Shown one piece after another: positions 1-7,838 of a DNA stretch of 32,424 nucleotides (position 1 is the stretch's first letter; every line of letters begins with the position of its first letter). The notes under the pieces were generated by a model. It had not been told where the DNA came from, made no database searches, and saw only the letters and a list, made by a program, of their open reading frames with translations. The position numbers were made by a program, and so were the translations under genes. This DNA is from an uncultured Rhodopila sp. Lineage in GTDB: Bacteria; Pseudomonadota; Alphaproteobacteria; Acetobacterales; Acetobacteraceae. Where the stretch lies: the NCBI GenBank assembly GCA_903851415.1, contig CAINOE010000099.1:1-32424 (forward strand), in the 5' to 3' direction.

Positions 1-32
1 ACCCGGACACGGACTTGCACCGTGCTGACAAA

Positions 33-48
33 GCGTCCTCACGGACGC
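33..48. repeat. Small hairpin beside the left repeat
   Basis: Six-bp inverted repeat gcgtcc/ggacgc with a 4-nt loop, directly before the large palindrome. It is not part of the conserved 121-bp unit, since the right copy lacks it. It has no T-tract, so its function is unknown. Confidence 0.35.
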
Positions 49-50
49 AC

Positions 51-171
51 TCATGGCCCGGCTTGTCCGGGCCACCTATACCAGCACCCTGCCGCGATAG
101 GTGGCCCGGACAAGCCGGGCCATGACGAATAGGGTCATCGCCACGATTCCAGTCAGCCTGAAAATGCTCTA
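51..171. repeat. Palindromic repeat element, left copy
   Basis: Two perfect 29-nt inverted arms (51-79 and 97-125) surround a 17-nt loop (80-96). Each arm also contains a smaller palindrome, ggcccgg-cttgt-ccgggcc. A 46-nt non-palindromic tail (126-171) belongs to the same unit, because the whole 121-bp block recurs in reverse complement at 32278-32398 with one mismatch (position 142). No coding capacity for a transposase is present, so it resembles a REP- or MITE-type element. It ends 35 bp before the aldehyde dehydrogenase start and could form a strong hairpin in RNA. Confidence 0.85.
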
Positions 172-206
172 GCGCTTCGATTCACGTCGCGGAGGAGAAA
201 ACGCAC

Positions 207-1643
207 ATGGACATGGCCAGGATCGACGCTGACGACAGTCAGTCGCGGCTCGCGGATATCCTGTCGGTGCAGCGCAACGCTTTCCTGCGGGCCGATGCAC
301 CCGCGCTTGGCGAACGTCAGGCCAATATCAGAAAGCTCCGCGATGCGGTCAGGCAGCAGGCGGAGCAGATCGCGGCTGTCATCGCCGCGGATTTCGGAAG
401 CCGTTCGGCGCACGAGACCATGGTCGCCGACATCTGGCCGGTGCTGGCGTCGGCCCGGCATACCCTTAAGCATCTGGCGTCCTGGATGAAGCCGAAGCGG
501 GTGCCGGCGGGTTTGGATCTTATGCCGGGACGCGCCCGGATCCTGTGTCAGCCCGTGGGAATCGTCGGCATCATCAGCCCCTGGAACTATCCGTTTCAGC
601 TCGCCGTCGTGCCGCTGATTGCCGCACTCGCGGCCGGCAACCGGGTCATGCTGAAGCCGTCGGAGCTGACGCCCCGCACGTCCGAATTCCTGGCCGGCTT
701 TCTTGGAAACCTGTTTTCGCCGGCAAAGGTCGCGACGATTATCGGCGGCGCGAACGTGGGCGCGGCCTTTGCGGCACTGCCCTTCGACCATCTGTTCTAC
801 ACCGGCTCCACCGCCACGGGCCGGCGCATCATGCGCGCGGCGGCCGAAAACCTGACACCCGTGACGCTCGAGCTCGGCGGCAAATCGCCTTGCATCATCG
901 GCGGCGACGCGATCCTGCCGGCGGCCGCGCACAGCGTGGCGTTCGGCAAGTTGCTGAACGCGGGGCAAACCTGCGTCGCACCGGATTACGTGCTCGTCCC
1001 GCGGGCGCGTCTCGAGACGTTCACCGGCCTGCTGGGGGACGCGATCCGGAAGCTCTATCCGTCACTGCGGACCAACCCCGATTACACCGCGATCGTAAAC
1101 GAGCGGCATTACGCGCGTGTCAGCGCTTTGCTGGAGGAAGCCCGCCAGCGCGGCGTGCGCGTTGTCGAGATCAACCCGTCGAACGAGACGCTGCCGCCGG
1201 CCGGGCGCAAGATCGTTCCGAGCCTGCTGATCGATCCTCCGGACGACCTGGCCGTCATGCAGGACGAAATTTTCGGCCCGATTTTGCCGATACGGCCGTA
1301 TGACTCGTTGGAGGAGGCGATAGCGTTCGTGAACAGCCGGCCTCGGCCGCTGGCGCTGTATTATTTCGGCACCGGCGAAGCCCAACGGGACAGGGTGCTG
1401 AACCGAACGGTGTCCGGGGGTGCCTGCGTCAATGAGACGCTGATGCACATCGTCGCCGAAAACCTCCCGTTCGGCGGCATCGGAGCTTCCGGCATGGGGG
1501 CTTATCATGGTGAGTTCGGTTTCCAGACGTTCTCTCACAGAAAAGGGGTATTTTTACAAAGCCGGATCAATGGCACGGGCCTGCTGCGGCCGCCATTCGG
1601 CCGGGCCGCCAACACGGTGCTTAAATTTCTCATGAGCCGGTAA
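207..1643 (+). CDS. Aldehyde dehydrogenase, coniferyl aldehyde dehydrogenase-like
   Basis: A 478-residue NAD(P)-dependent aldehyde dehydrogenase, short like class-3/CalB-type enzymes. The family signature is intact: catalytic glutamate E222 in TLELGGKSP and nucleophile C256 in NAGQTCVAP; the cofactor-site motif SPWNYPFQL lies near residue 125. A strong ribosome-binding site, GGAGGAG at 191-197, sits 9 nt before the ATG. Coniferyl aldehyde dehydrogenases oxidise coniferaldehyde to ferulate. The next gene downstream is a tannase/feruloyl-esterase family hydrolase, which fits use of plant phenolics. The exact substrate is inferred from overall resemblance and context; a general fatty or aromatic aldehyde dehydrogenase remains possible. 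Confidence 0.85.
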   Translation: MDMARIDADDSQSRLADILSVQRNAFLRADAPALGERQANIRKLRDAVRQQAEQIAAVIAADFGSRSAHETMVADIWPVLASARHTLKHLASWMKPKRVPAGLDLMPGRARILCQPVGIVGIISPWNYPFQLAVVPLIAALAAGNRVMLKPSELTPRTSEFLAGFLGNLFSPAKVATIIGGANVGAAFAALPFDHLFYTGSTATGRRIMRAAAENLTPVTLELGGKSPCIIGGDAILPAAAHSVAFGKLLNAGQTCVAPDYVLVPRARLETFTGLLGDAIRKLYPSLRTNPDYTAIVNERHYARVSALLEEARQRGVRVVEINPSNETLPPAGRKIVPSLLIDPPDDLAVMQDEIFGPILPIRPYDSLEEAIAFVNSRPRPLALYYFGTGEAQRDRVLNRTVSGGACVNETLMHIVAENLPFGGIGASGMGAYHGEFGFQTFSHRKGVFLQSRINGTGLLRPPFGRAANTVLKFLMSR

Positions 1644-1733
1644 GCGAAACCGCACAGCAGTGTGATCGAAAGCAACCTGTCAACCGGAGATGGATTATGC
1701 GTAAGTCCATGGAAAGTCTTGAGGAAACGCGTC

Positions 1734-3560
1734 ATGATCTGTCGAGGCACCAAGAAGCGACCCCGATCCGCTGCGATCGTCACCGCGGCATTCGGCCTGT
1801 TCATTCTGTTCGGCGCATTTGCCGCCCCCGCCGCGGCGAGCCCGTGCACCGATCTGGCCCAATCACTGTCCCTGACATTCGACGACGGCGCCGCGATGGT
1901 TGGTGCGGCCACGGTGCAGGACATCACCTCCGGCAGCTACACGCCCGCCGGGTCGACCACGCCCATCACCGGATTGCCGCCGTTCTGCCGGGTGGTGGTG
2001 GACGTCTCGTCCACGGGGAATGCCGCCGAATCCCAGATCCTGGTGGAGGTCTGGCTGCCGGAATCCGGCTGGAACGGGCGCTATTTGGGCACCGGTAACG
2101 GCGGGTTCGCGGGGGCCACCCTGACGGCCGCGCTCGAAGGTGGCCTGCTGGAGGGCTATGCGGTCGCCAACACCGACATGGGCACCGGCGTGCTGTATCA
2201 TTGCAACTCCCTCTATTGCGGCGGGCGTACCGGGCTTGGCGGACCCCCGGCGGGATTGTACGGGCATCCGGACTCGCTCAAGGATTTCGGTTACCGCGCG
2301 ACCCACCTGATGACCGTCGCCGCCAAGCAGGTCGTCCGCGCCTTCTACGGCAAGCCGGAACACCACGCCTATTTCGCCGGCTGCTCGACCGGCGGCCAGC
2401 AGTCGCTGATGGAGGCGCAACGCTTCCCCGGCGACTACAGCGGCATCCTGGCGGGGGCGCCTGCGTATGACCGCACCCATCTGCACATGTCCACCGCGTG
2501 GCCGTACGCCTGGACGCACGCCTCGACCTCCAGCCTGCTGACCGTGCCGGCGCTGTCGCTGATCAATGCGGCCGATCTGGCGAAATGCGGCGGGCACGAT
2601 GGCGGACTGGCGGCGGACGGCTTCCTGACCCAGCCCGCCGCGTGCCGTTTCGATGCCCGGACGCTGCAATGCACCGGCGCGTCGGCCGACGTGCCGTGCA
2701 CGGATCCGAACGCGGCCTCATGCACCTGCCTCGCCCCTGACCAGGCGAATGCGATGAACGCCGTCTGGCAAGGACCGGTGGATGACCGCGGGCGGCAGCT
2801 CCAGCCCGGCTACCTGCGCAGCAGCGAGACCCCGGTGCCGCTGACCGCAGCCAACCCGACCGGCAACCTGGGCCTGGTCTGGGGCCAGGCCGAGCCGGAA
2901 CCGCCGTTCGACAGCCTGATGTTCTGGGCACTGGGTCCGGAATGGAGCTGGCAGGACTTGTTCGCCGATGCCACGGACCCCGCCGCCGAACTGTCCGCCG
3001 AGATCCGGGCGATCGACACCGCGCCGGTGGGCAACCTGACGTTCGAGCAGGCGCTGAACGCCACCAGTGCCGATCTGAGCCGGTTCCGGGGGAACGGGAG
3101 CAAGCTCGTGCTGTACCAGGGTTGGGCGGACCCGCTGATCCCGGGCTTCGCGGCGGTTGACTACTGGCAGGCGCTGAAACGGACCGAGGGGCAGGACCCG
3201 TCCGATTATGCACGGCTGTTCATGGCGCCGGGCATGTGGCATTGCGACGGCGGCCCCGGACCGAATGTGTTCGGTGCGCAGTACCAGCTTCCGCCGCCGA
3301 AGCCGGGCGACCCGAGCGACGACGCTTTGGCCGCGCTGGTTGCCTGGGTCGAGAACGGCGTCGCACCGAGCCGGATTATCGCCACCAAGTATGTCAACGA
3401 CGTGCCGGCCCAGGGCATCGCGTTCCAGCGGCCGCTTTGCCAATACCCGGACCACGCCGCGTATAGCGGTTCGGGCGACGTGAACGATCCGGCAAATTTC
3501 CGGTGCGTGCCCAACCAGCCTGCGCATATCAGCGCGCCCGCGCCGATTTACGGACCCTGA
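1734..3560 (+). CDS. Secreted tannase/feruloyl esterase family hydrolase
   Basis: A 608-residue alpha/beta hydrolase of the tannase/feruloyl esterase family, expected to cleave ester bonds of phenolic acids such as gallate or ferulate outside the cytoplasm. I chose the ATG at 1734 because GAGGA (1721-1725) precedes it by 8 nt and the protein then opens with a basic stretch, a hydrophobic segment (about residues 14-30) and an APAAA-like cleavage site. An in-frame GTG at 1662 would bury the signal peptide. The family's CS-D-HC arrangement is complete: S218 in GCSTGGQQ, D466 in YQGWADP, H503 in MWHCDGGPG, with C217 and C504 placed for the characteristic disulfide next to the active site. Many other cysteines lie in the middle (lid) region, consistent with export. 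It starts 91 bp after the aldehyde dehydrogenase and is probably co-transcribed. Exact substrate not determinable. Confidence 0.88.
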   Translation: MICRGTKKRPRSAAIVTAAFGLFILFGAFAAPAAASPCTDLAQSLSLTFDDGAAMVGAATVQDITSGSYTPAGSTTPITGLPPFCRVVVDVSSTGNAAESQILVEVWLPESGWNGRYLGTGNGGFAGATLTAALEGGLLEGYAVANTDMGTGVLYHCNSLYCGGRTGLGGPPAGLYGHPDSLKDFGYRATHLMTVAAKQVVRAFYGKPEHHAYFAGCSTGGQQSLMEAQRFPGDYSGILAGAPAYDRTHLHMSTAWPYAWTHASTSSLLTVPALSLINAADLAKCGGHDGGLAADGFLTQPAACRFDARTLQCTGASADVPCTDPNAASCTCLAPDQANAMNAVWQGPVDDRGRQLQPGYLRSSETPVPLTAANPTGNLGLVWGQAEPEPPFDSLMFWALGPEWSWQDLFADATDPAAELSAEIRAIDTAPVGNLTFEQALNATSADLSRFRGNGSKLVLYQGWADPLIPGFAAVDYWQALKRTEGQDPSDYARLFMAPGMWHCDGGPGPNVFGAQYQLPPPKPGDPSDDALAALVAWVENGVAPSRIIATKYVNDVPAQGIAFQRPLCQYPDHAAYSGSGDVNDPANFRCVPNQPAHISAPAPIYGP

Positions 3561-3574
3561 ACGACGGAGCGGGC

Positions 3575-4576
3575 TCAGCCGGCGTTTCGGAACGCCCTGA
3601 GCCCGTCCTCGATTGCCGCGCGCGGCAGGTCGCGGGTGATGAAGACCAGCCGGCTGGTGCGCGGATCGCCCCCGGGCCATGCCCTCAGTTTGACCGCCGG
3701 ATGCATCAGGTGCTGCACGGCGTGGATCGCCACCGGCCGGTGCTCGCCCTTCACGTTCAGGATGCCTTTGATCCGCAACAGATGCTCGCCTTTTGATGCG
3801 ACCAGCTTCTCCAGCCACACGGCCAGGGCCGGCCAGTCGATCGGTTGATCCAAGGTGATGCAAAACGCGGCGATCCGGGCGTCGTGGCGGTTGGGGTCGT
3901 GATCATGGTGGGCGTGCGCCGTCTCGAACGCCGCCGCATCGAGCCAGCCCTGCACGTCCGCTGATTTGGCGGAAGGATCGAACACACCGGCGTTCAGCAC
4001 GAACGCCGGATCGACCACGCCATGCGTGCTTTCGATCACCGGCGCGCCGGGATTCAGCCGCCGCAGCCTGCCCCGCAACCCCGCCGGAGCAGCCATATCG
4101 GCTTTGCTGACGATGATCCGGTCCGCCACCGCGGCCTGACGGACGGCTTCCTCGTGCGTGTCCAGATGGGATTCGCCGTTGACCGCATCGACCACGGTCA
4201 CGATCCCATCCAGCCGATACGCCGAGGCCGCCACCGGATCGCTCAGCAACGTCGCCAATATCGGTACCGGATCGGCCAGGCCCGTCGTCTCGATGACGAT
4301 CCGGCTGATCTCGTCCCGCCGGGCGCGCGGCAGCATCTCGCGCAGCACCCGCGCCAGGTCGCCCCGCACGGTGCAGCACAGGCAGCCGGCGTTCAGCAGC
4401 ACGGTGGTGTCGTCGAGTTTCTCCACCAGCAGGTGGTCAAGGCCGATCTCGCCGAATTCGTTGACCAGGACGGCGGTGCGGGCGAGGCCGGGCTGCCGTA
4501 GCAGATGGTTGAGCAGGGTCGTCTTGCCGGCGCCGAGGAAGCCGGTCAGCACCGTGACCGGGGTGGTTTCAGCCAT
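3575..4576 (-). CDS. CobW/COG0523 family GTP-dependent metallochaperone
   Basis: A 333-residue G3E-family GTPase. Visible motifs are the P-loop GFLGAGKT (12-19), VNEFGEIG (38-45), the metal-binding CLCC motif (C65, C67, C68), the ETTGLADP segment and SKAD for guanine recognition. A histidine-rich stretch AHAHHDHDPNRHD precedes the C-terminal CobW domain. These proteins deliver metal, often zinc, to client enzymes. Its start overlaps the end of hisI by 8 bp, so the two are translationally coupled, and a Fur/Zur-type regulator diverges from hisI. This neighbourhood argues for zinc rather than for cobalamin synthesis: no cob genes are nearby. The client may be HisI itself, a zinc enzyme (inference). 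Confidence 0.9.
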   Translation of the reverse strand: MAETTPVTVLTGFLGAGKTTLLNHLLRQPGLARTAVLVNEFGEIGLDHLLVEKLDDTTVLLNAGCLCCTVRGDLARVLREMLPRARRDEISRIVIETTGLADPVPILATLLSDPVAASAYRLDGIVTVVDAVNGESHLDTHEEAVRQAAVADRIIVSKADMAAPAGLRGRLRRLNPGAPVIESTHGVVDPAFVLNAGVFDPSAKSADVQGWLDAAAFETAHAHHDHDPNRHDARIAAFCITLDQPIDWPALAVWLEKLVASKGEHLLRIKGILNVKGEHRPVAIHAVQHLMHPAVKLRAWPGGDPRTSRLVFITRDLPRAAIEDGLRAFRNAG

Positions 4577-4982
4577 GCGTATGCCCGTACAGCGACTCGG
4601 GAGACACCTCCGGCGCGGCGATTTCGGCCAGGCTGCCGCCGCGGGGGGCGCGGAAGAAGCAGTTGCGGCGGCCGGTATGGCAGGCCACGCCGTCCTGCTG
4701 CACCAGCAGGAGCAGCGTATCGCCGTCGCAGTCGATGCGGAGATCCTTCAAATGCTGGGTCTGGCCGGAGGACTCTCCCTTCCGCCACAGCCGCTTGCGG
4801 CTGCGGCTGAAATAGCAGACGCGGCCGGTGCTGAGGGTCTCGCGCACGGCATCGGCGTTCATCCAGGCCATCATCAGCACCTCCCCGGTGTCGTGCTGCT
4901 GCGCGATGGCGGGGACGAGGCCGTTGGCGTCGAAGGCGATTGCCGCCAGCACGGCATCTGCTTGCGTGTCGGTTTGGTTCAT
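4569..4982 (-). CDS. hisI: Phosphoribosyl-AMP cyclohydrolase
   Basis: A 137-residue stand-alone PRA-CH, the third step of histidine synthesis, which opens the adenine ring of phosphoribosyl-AMP in the cytoplasm. The metal ligands are all present: D84, D86 and D88 in IDCDGD for magnesium; C85, C101 and C108 (ACHTGRRNC) for zinc. There is no HisE domain, as is usual in alphaproteobacteria. It is not beside other his genes but next to a COG0523 chaperone and a Zur-like regulator. It may be either the only hisI or a second copy serving under zinc shortage; the window cannot decide. It lies 46 bp from the divergent regulator start. Confidence 0.93.
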   Translation of the reverse strand: MNQTDTQADAVLAAIAFDANGLVPAIAQQHDTGEVLMMAWMNADAVRETLSTGRVCYFSRSRKRLWRKGESSGQTQHLKDLRIDCDGDTLLLLVQQDGVACHTGRRNCFFRAPRGGSLAEIAAPEVSPESLYGHTHG

Positions 4983-5028
4983 GGATGATATCTAGGCGTG
5001 CCGCCCGGCCGCCGCCAAGGAGTAGTGC

Positions 5029-5499
5029 ATGGGGTTTTCCCCCCGGACCGAGACATTGCTGACGCGCGCTTCCGTGATCTGCGAAGGCCGCGGCGCCCGG
5101 CTGACCGATTTGCGCCGTCAGGTGCTGGGGCTGATCCTCGACCGCGAGGCGCCGACGGGGGCGTATGATCTGCTGGACCAGTTGCGCAGCACGCGGCACG
5201 GCGCGGCGCCTCCGACGGTCTATCGCGCGCTGGAGTTCCTGCTGGACCAGGGTCTGGTGCACAAGCTGGAGCGGCTGTCCGCGTTCGTCGGCTGCATCGC
5301 GCATGAGGATCATGATCACGCGGCGCAGTTCTTCATCTGCCGATCGTGCGGGAAGGTCGCGGAGTTGGAGGATCATGAACTGGCGCACGCGCTGGAGGAT
5401 GCGGCGAAGCGGCTGGGGTTCAAGTTGGGGAAGGCGACGATCGAGGCGGAGGGGCTGTGTGCGGGGTGCGCCGGCATTGTCGCCGACGCTCGCCGGTAA
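5029..5499 (+). CDS. zur: Fur-family transcriptional regulator, Zur-like
   Basis: A 156-residue Fur-superfamily repressor. The N-terminal winged helix (about 20-85, with PPTVYRALEFLLDQGLVHKL) is followed by a metal-binding dimerisation domain. The structural zinc site is intact as C104-x2-C107 and C144-x2-C147, and a second histidine-rich cluster, HEDHDH, lies at 92-97. AAGGAG (5017-5022) gives a good ribosome-binding site. I favour Zur over Fur, PerR or Irr because of the divergent hisI-cobW pair and the VGCIAHEDHDHAAQFFIC segment resembling Zur proteins. The 46-bp divergent intergenic region shows no convincing palindromic Zur box by eye, so autoregulation there is unproven. Confidence 0.82.
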   Translation: MGFSPRTETLLTRASVICEGRGARLTDLRRQVLGLILDREAPTGAYDLLDQLRSTRHGAAPPTVYRALEFLLDQGLVHKLERLSAFVGCIAHEDHDHAAQFFICRSCGKVAELEDHELAHALEDAAKRLGFKLGKATIEAEGLCAGCAGIVADARR

Positions 5500-5506
5500 G
5501 GCGAGC
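5488..5506 (+). terminator. Hairpin overlapping the zur stop codon
   Basis: Perfect 7-bp stem GCTCGCC/GGCGAGC with a GGTAA loop that contains the TAA stop codon of zur. There is no following T-tract, so it is at best a weak intrinsic terminator or an mRNA 3'-end stabiliser. Confidence 0.4.
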
Positions 5507-5555
5507 ACGGTTCAGCCTGAAGCCGGCGGTGGAGTCGGGTAAGTATTTCTAGTTA

Positions 5556-5762
5556 TCACTGAAACAAGATGAAATCAGCCGCATGACCGGTCCCGGGCAC
5601 CTCGCCCTGGTAGGCGGTCTTTGGGACAGCTTCAGTGAGGGTGAACTTCCCGTTTCCGTTGCGCAAAAGCTGGAACTCGCCGCACGGTCGGTTGGAGGAC
5701 GCGATTTATGTCACCGCCTGCTTTCGCTCCAGCCGGGATCCGGTGATCTGGAAGAGCCGCAT
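5556..5762 (-). pseudogene. Possible short gene broken by one in-frame TAA
   Basis: Reading from an ATG at 5762 gives 18 codons, one TAA at 5708-5706, then 49 further codons with high third-position GC down to a TGA at 5558-5556. The second half (for example GEFQLLRNGNGKFTL and TAYQGEVPGTG) looks like genuine protein rather than a random frame. No family is recognised. It could be a nonsense-inactivated small gene or a chance pattern. It lies in the otherwise empty 376-bp stretch between zur and the secreted protein. Confidence 0.25.
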
Positions 5763-5893
5763 ATGACACGATGGCAGGACCCGCCGGCGTTTTGGTCATC
5801 GCCACGCGGCTCCCCGCCATTCATCCACCAGGGATGGCTTGCCCGTCAGCCCGGTTGGACGCATAGACGCGGCGATTGGAAAGAACGGACAAG

Positions 5894-6340
5894 ATGATGA
5901 TGTGCCTGCAACGAATTCTGCCTGCCGCCGCCGTAGCCGGGATCCTGGCGATTGCGACGGGGGCGCTGGCGCAGCAACCTCCTCCATCCGACAGCAACAT
6001 CAGGTTCAGCGCCCCCGGTCTCCTGCCGGCGAAACCCCGGCCCGGAGCGCCGGAGGTCAGGGGGCCTTTGCAGGCATGGCCGCGGCTGGACCCGGGCGCG
6101 GCGCTATGCCGCACCGAAGAGGACCTCGACCGTCTTGCGGCGCGCCATCGAGGCGAGCCCGTCAGCGGCCCCATCGGCTGCCAGATCATCCGCGCGGCCA
6201 CGCCGATCGCGGTGATTCAGCGGAAAGGCCCTGGCAGGACCGAGGTCAGGACCACCAATCCGGATGCGGGCGGATCGGGCTGGACCGATGTCTGGTTGCC
6301 GGAGCGTGCCCCGCCGGGATCGACGGCCGCGGCGCGGTAA
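5894..6340 (+). CDS. Small secreted protein of unknown function
   Basis: A 148-residue protein with a clear N-terminal signal peptide (hydrophobic residues 9-25, probable cleavage after ALA near 26) and a proline-rich start of the mature part. Two cysteines, C72 and C96, could form a disulfide in the periplasm. The C-terminal half is rich in charged and Gly/Pro residues and contains GPGRTEVRT and GSGWTDVWLP. I do not recognise a family. The ATG cluster at 5894 fits the signal peptide better than the upstream in-frame ATG at 5876, which would add MERTDK; neither has a strong ribosome-binding site. It ends 6 bp before the convergent mmcB-like gene. Confidence 0.6.
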   Translation: MMMCLQRILPAAAVAGILAIATGALAQQPPPSDSNIRFSAPGLLPAKPRPGAPEVRGPLQAWPRLDPGAALCRTEEDLDRLAARHRGEPVSGPIGCQIIRAATPIAVIQRKGPGRTEVRTTNPDAGGSGWTDVWLPERAPPGSTAAAR

Positions 6341-6345
6341 GGCTG

Positions 6346-6843
6346 TCAGTCCTCATTCAGGCCCAAAGCCATGTCGGCCACGCCCATCGGGTCCTGCAAC
6401 GCCGCCAACCGGCCGGCAGCGAGCCAGGCAAAGCGCTCCAGCATTGCCTTGCGCCGGGCTGCCGGCAGCCGCACGGGGAGCTGCTCCCGCAGCATCTCCG
6501 CTTCCAGTCCCGCGGAGACGATCAGGCCGATTTCAGAGGGAAGGATGCCGCGCGGGAAGTCGGTATCGACGGCGAAGAAGAACTGATCGCAGAACGGTTG
6601 ATACTCGGTCCACTTTCCGTCCGCCATGTAGTCGCGCAAGCCGGACTTCACCTCGATGCAGACGAACCCGCCGCCGGGCTGCAACGCGAGGATGTCGGCG
6701 CGCCGTCCATTCGCCAGCCTGACCTCGTGCAACGGCGCCCATCCAAGCCGCAGGCACAGCCGGGCGGCGGCCCTGCGTATGAACGCGGTACGCTCCGGGA
6801 AGCCGACGCCAGCCGCCGGGTCCGGACGATGGGCCTGCTCCAT
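6346..6843 (-). CDS. mmcB: MmcB-like DNA repair protein
   Basis: A 165-residue protein matching the MmcB family, known in alphaproteobacteria as a damage-induced DNA repair factor. D50 (RRAD), then E64-V-K66 (CIEVKSG) fit a PD-(D/E)XK nuclease-like core, followed by KWTEYQPFCDQFFFAVD. The start is the ATG at 6843, whose A overlaps the TGA of tag (TGATG), so translation is coupled to a glycosylase gene. A longer in-frame start at 7059 would run through tag in another frame and is rejected. Together with tag this is a DNA-repair pair for alkylation damage; the combined role is inferred from context. Confidence 0.8.
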   Translation of the reverse strand: MEQAHRPDPAAGVGFPERTAFIRRAAARLCLRLGWAPLHEVRLANGRRADILALQPGGGFVCIEVKSGLRDYMADGKWTEYQPFCDQFFFAVDTDFPRGILPSEIGLIVSAGLEAEMLREQLPVRLPAARRKAMLERFAWLAAGRLAALQDPMGVADMALGLNED

Positions 6844-7415
6844 CAGCGCGGCTCTCGCGCGTGGCGGAAGCAGGTGGCAAGGTGGTCGTCCACCATGCCG
6901 GACGCCTGCATGAACGCGTAGCAAATAGTAGAGCCGACAAAGCGGAAGCCGGCTTTTTTCAGAGTCTTGCTCATCGTGTCGGAGACCGGCGTCGTCGCCG
7001 GCACCTGCCCGCGCCCGGTCCAACCGTTGCGGATCGGTGCGTATCCAACGAAGAACCAAAGGTAGCGGTCCAGGCTGCCATGTTGAGCAACGACCTGACG
7101 TGCGATGCGGGCATTGTCGCGGACCGAAAAGATCTTCAGCCGGTTGCGTATCAGAGGCGACTCCGCCAGCAGCGATTCCAGTTCGGCGTCCGTCATTGCG
7201 GCGACCCGCTCGATGTCGAAACCGTGATAGGCGGAGCGATAGGCGTCCCGGCGGGCAAGGACGGTGCGCCAGGACAATCCCGCCTGGGCCCCTTCAAGAC
7301 TCAGCAGTTCGAACAGTGCGCGGTCGTCATGCTGCGGCACCCCCCATTCCGTATCGTGATAGGCTTGCATGGCGGCGCCGGCGGTTTCCGCCCAGGGACA
7401 GCGCCTCACGATCAT
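6843..7415 (-). CDS. tag: DNA-3-methyladenine glycosylase I
   Basis: A 190-residue Tag enzyme that excises 3-methyladenine from alkylated DNA as the first step of base excision repair. The zinc-binding ligands are C6 (RRCPWA), H20 (YHDTEWG), H178 and C182 (DDHLATC). The proposed base-contact glutamate is E41 in LEGAQAGLSW. Length and motif spacing match the Escherichia coli protein. It overlaps the upstream hypothetical gene by ATGA and the downstream mmcB-like gene by TGATG, indicating a tight operon. Confidence 0.93.
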   Translation of the reverse strand: MIVRRCPWAETAGAAMQAYHDTEWGVPQHDDRALFELLSLEGAQAGLSWRTVLARRDAYRSAYHGFDIERVAAMTDAELESLLAESPLIRNRLKIFSVRDNARIARQVVAQHGSLDRYLWFFVGYAPIRNGWTGRGQVPATTPVSDTMSKTLKKAGFRFVGSTICYAFMQASGMVDDHLATCFRHAREPR

Positions 7416-7756
7416 CTTGGAAATTTCGCGCTACGAATCGCGGCCGGTGGCTCGGAAAGCGCCACGGCGAGCGATCGGCCAAGCGATTCGGCGCGATGTG
7501 CGTCCGTGCCGCAGCCGAGGAAGCGGCGGCCGACACGCCGCGGATCGCCCCACACGCCGGCCAGTCCCAAACGTCCGGTCCGCCCCGCAAAAACGGCCTG
7601 CGTGCGGGCGATGCCGGCGTAATCCGGAACAGGCCCGATCAGGCCCGTTTCCCGCATCGCGGCGGCTGGATCATTGCCGCGGACGCGGGCACCAGCAACG
7701 CAACTCTCGAATTGATCCACCATCCTGCGCCCGTCTGCCGCCGAGCGCATGACCAT
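7412..7756 (-). CDS. Hypothetical protein upstream of tag
   Basis: A 114-residue reading frame whose TGA overlaps the ATG of tag (ATGA), with strongly GC-biased third codon positions along its length. No transmembrane segment, signal peptide or known motif is visible; it contains three cysteines and is arginine/glycine rich. The true start is uncertain: ATGs occur at 7756 and 7750, neither with a good ribosome-binding site, and the frame stays open further upstream into the YqjE-like gene. It might be the remaining C-terminal part of a longer gene. Not recognised. Confidence 0.42.
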   Translation of the reverse strand: MVMRSAADGRRMVDQFESCVAGARVRGNDPAAAMRETGLIGPVPDYAGIARTQAVFAGRTGRLGLAGVWGDPRRVGRRFLGCGTDAHRAESLGRSLAVALSEPPAAIRSAKFPR

Positions 7757-7838
7757 GCAGCGCTCGATACCGATGGCCGCTGGTATCGTTTGCGGGCCTC
7801 GCTGTCGAGAGCCGCTGCCGGCCGGAAGCCGGCGGCGG

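Noticed and set aside
153..968. Long minus-strand open frame (271 codons) opposite the aldehyde dehydrogenase
   Set aside because: Arginine-rich shadow of a gene with clear catalytic motifs; typical of GC-rich DNA with few stop codons.
2718..3863. Minus-strand frame of 381 codons across the esterase end and cobW
   Set aside because: It overlaps two well-supported genes in another frame and has no recognisable motif.
4983..5028. Zur operator between hisI and the regulator
   Set aside because: The 46 bp contain no convincing inverted repeat resembling known alphaproteobacterial Zur boxes.
5583..5897. Plus-strand frame of 104 codons after zur
   Set aside because: No ribosome-binding site, no family motif, and it runs into the next gene's start in another frame; codon pattern less convincing than the opposite strand.
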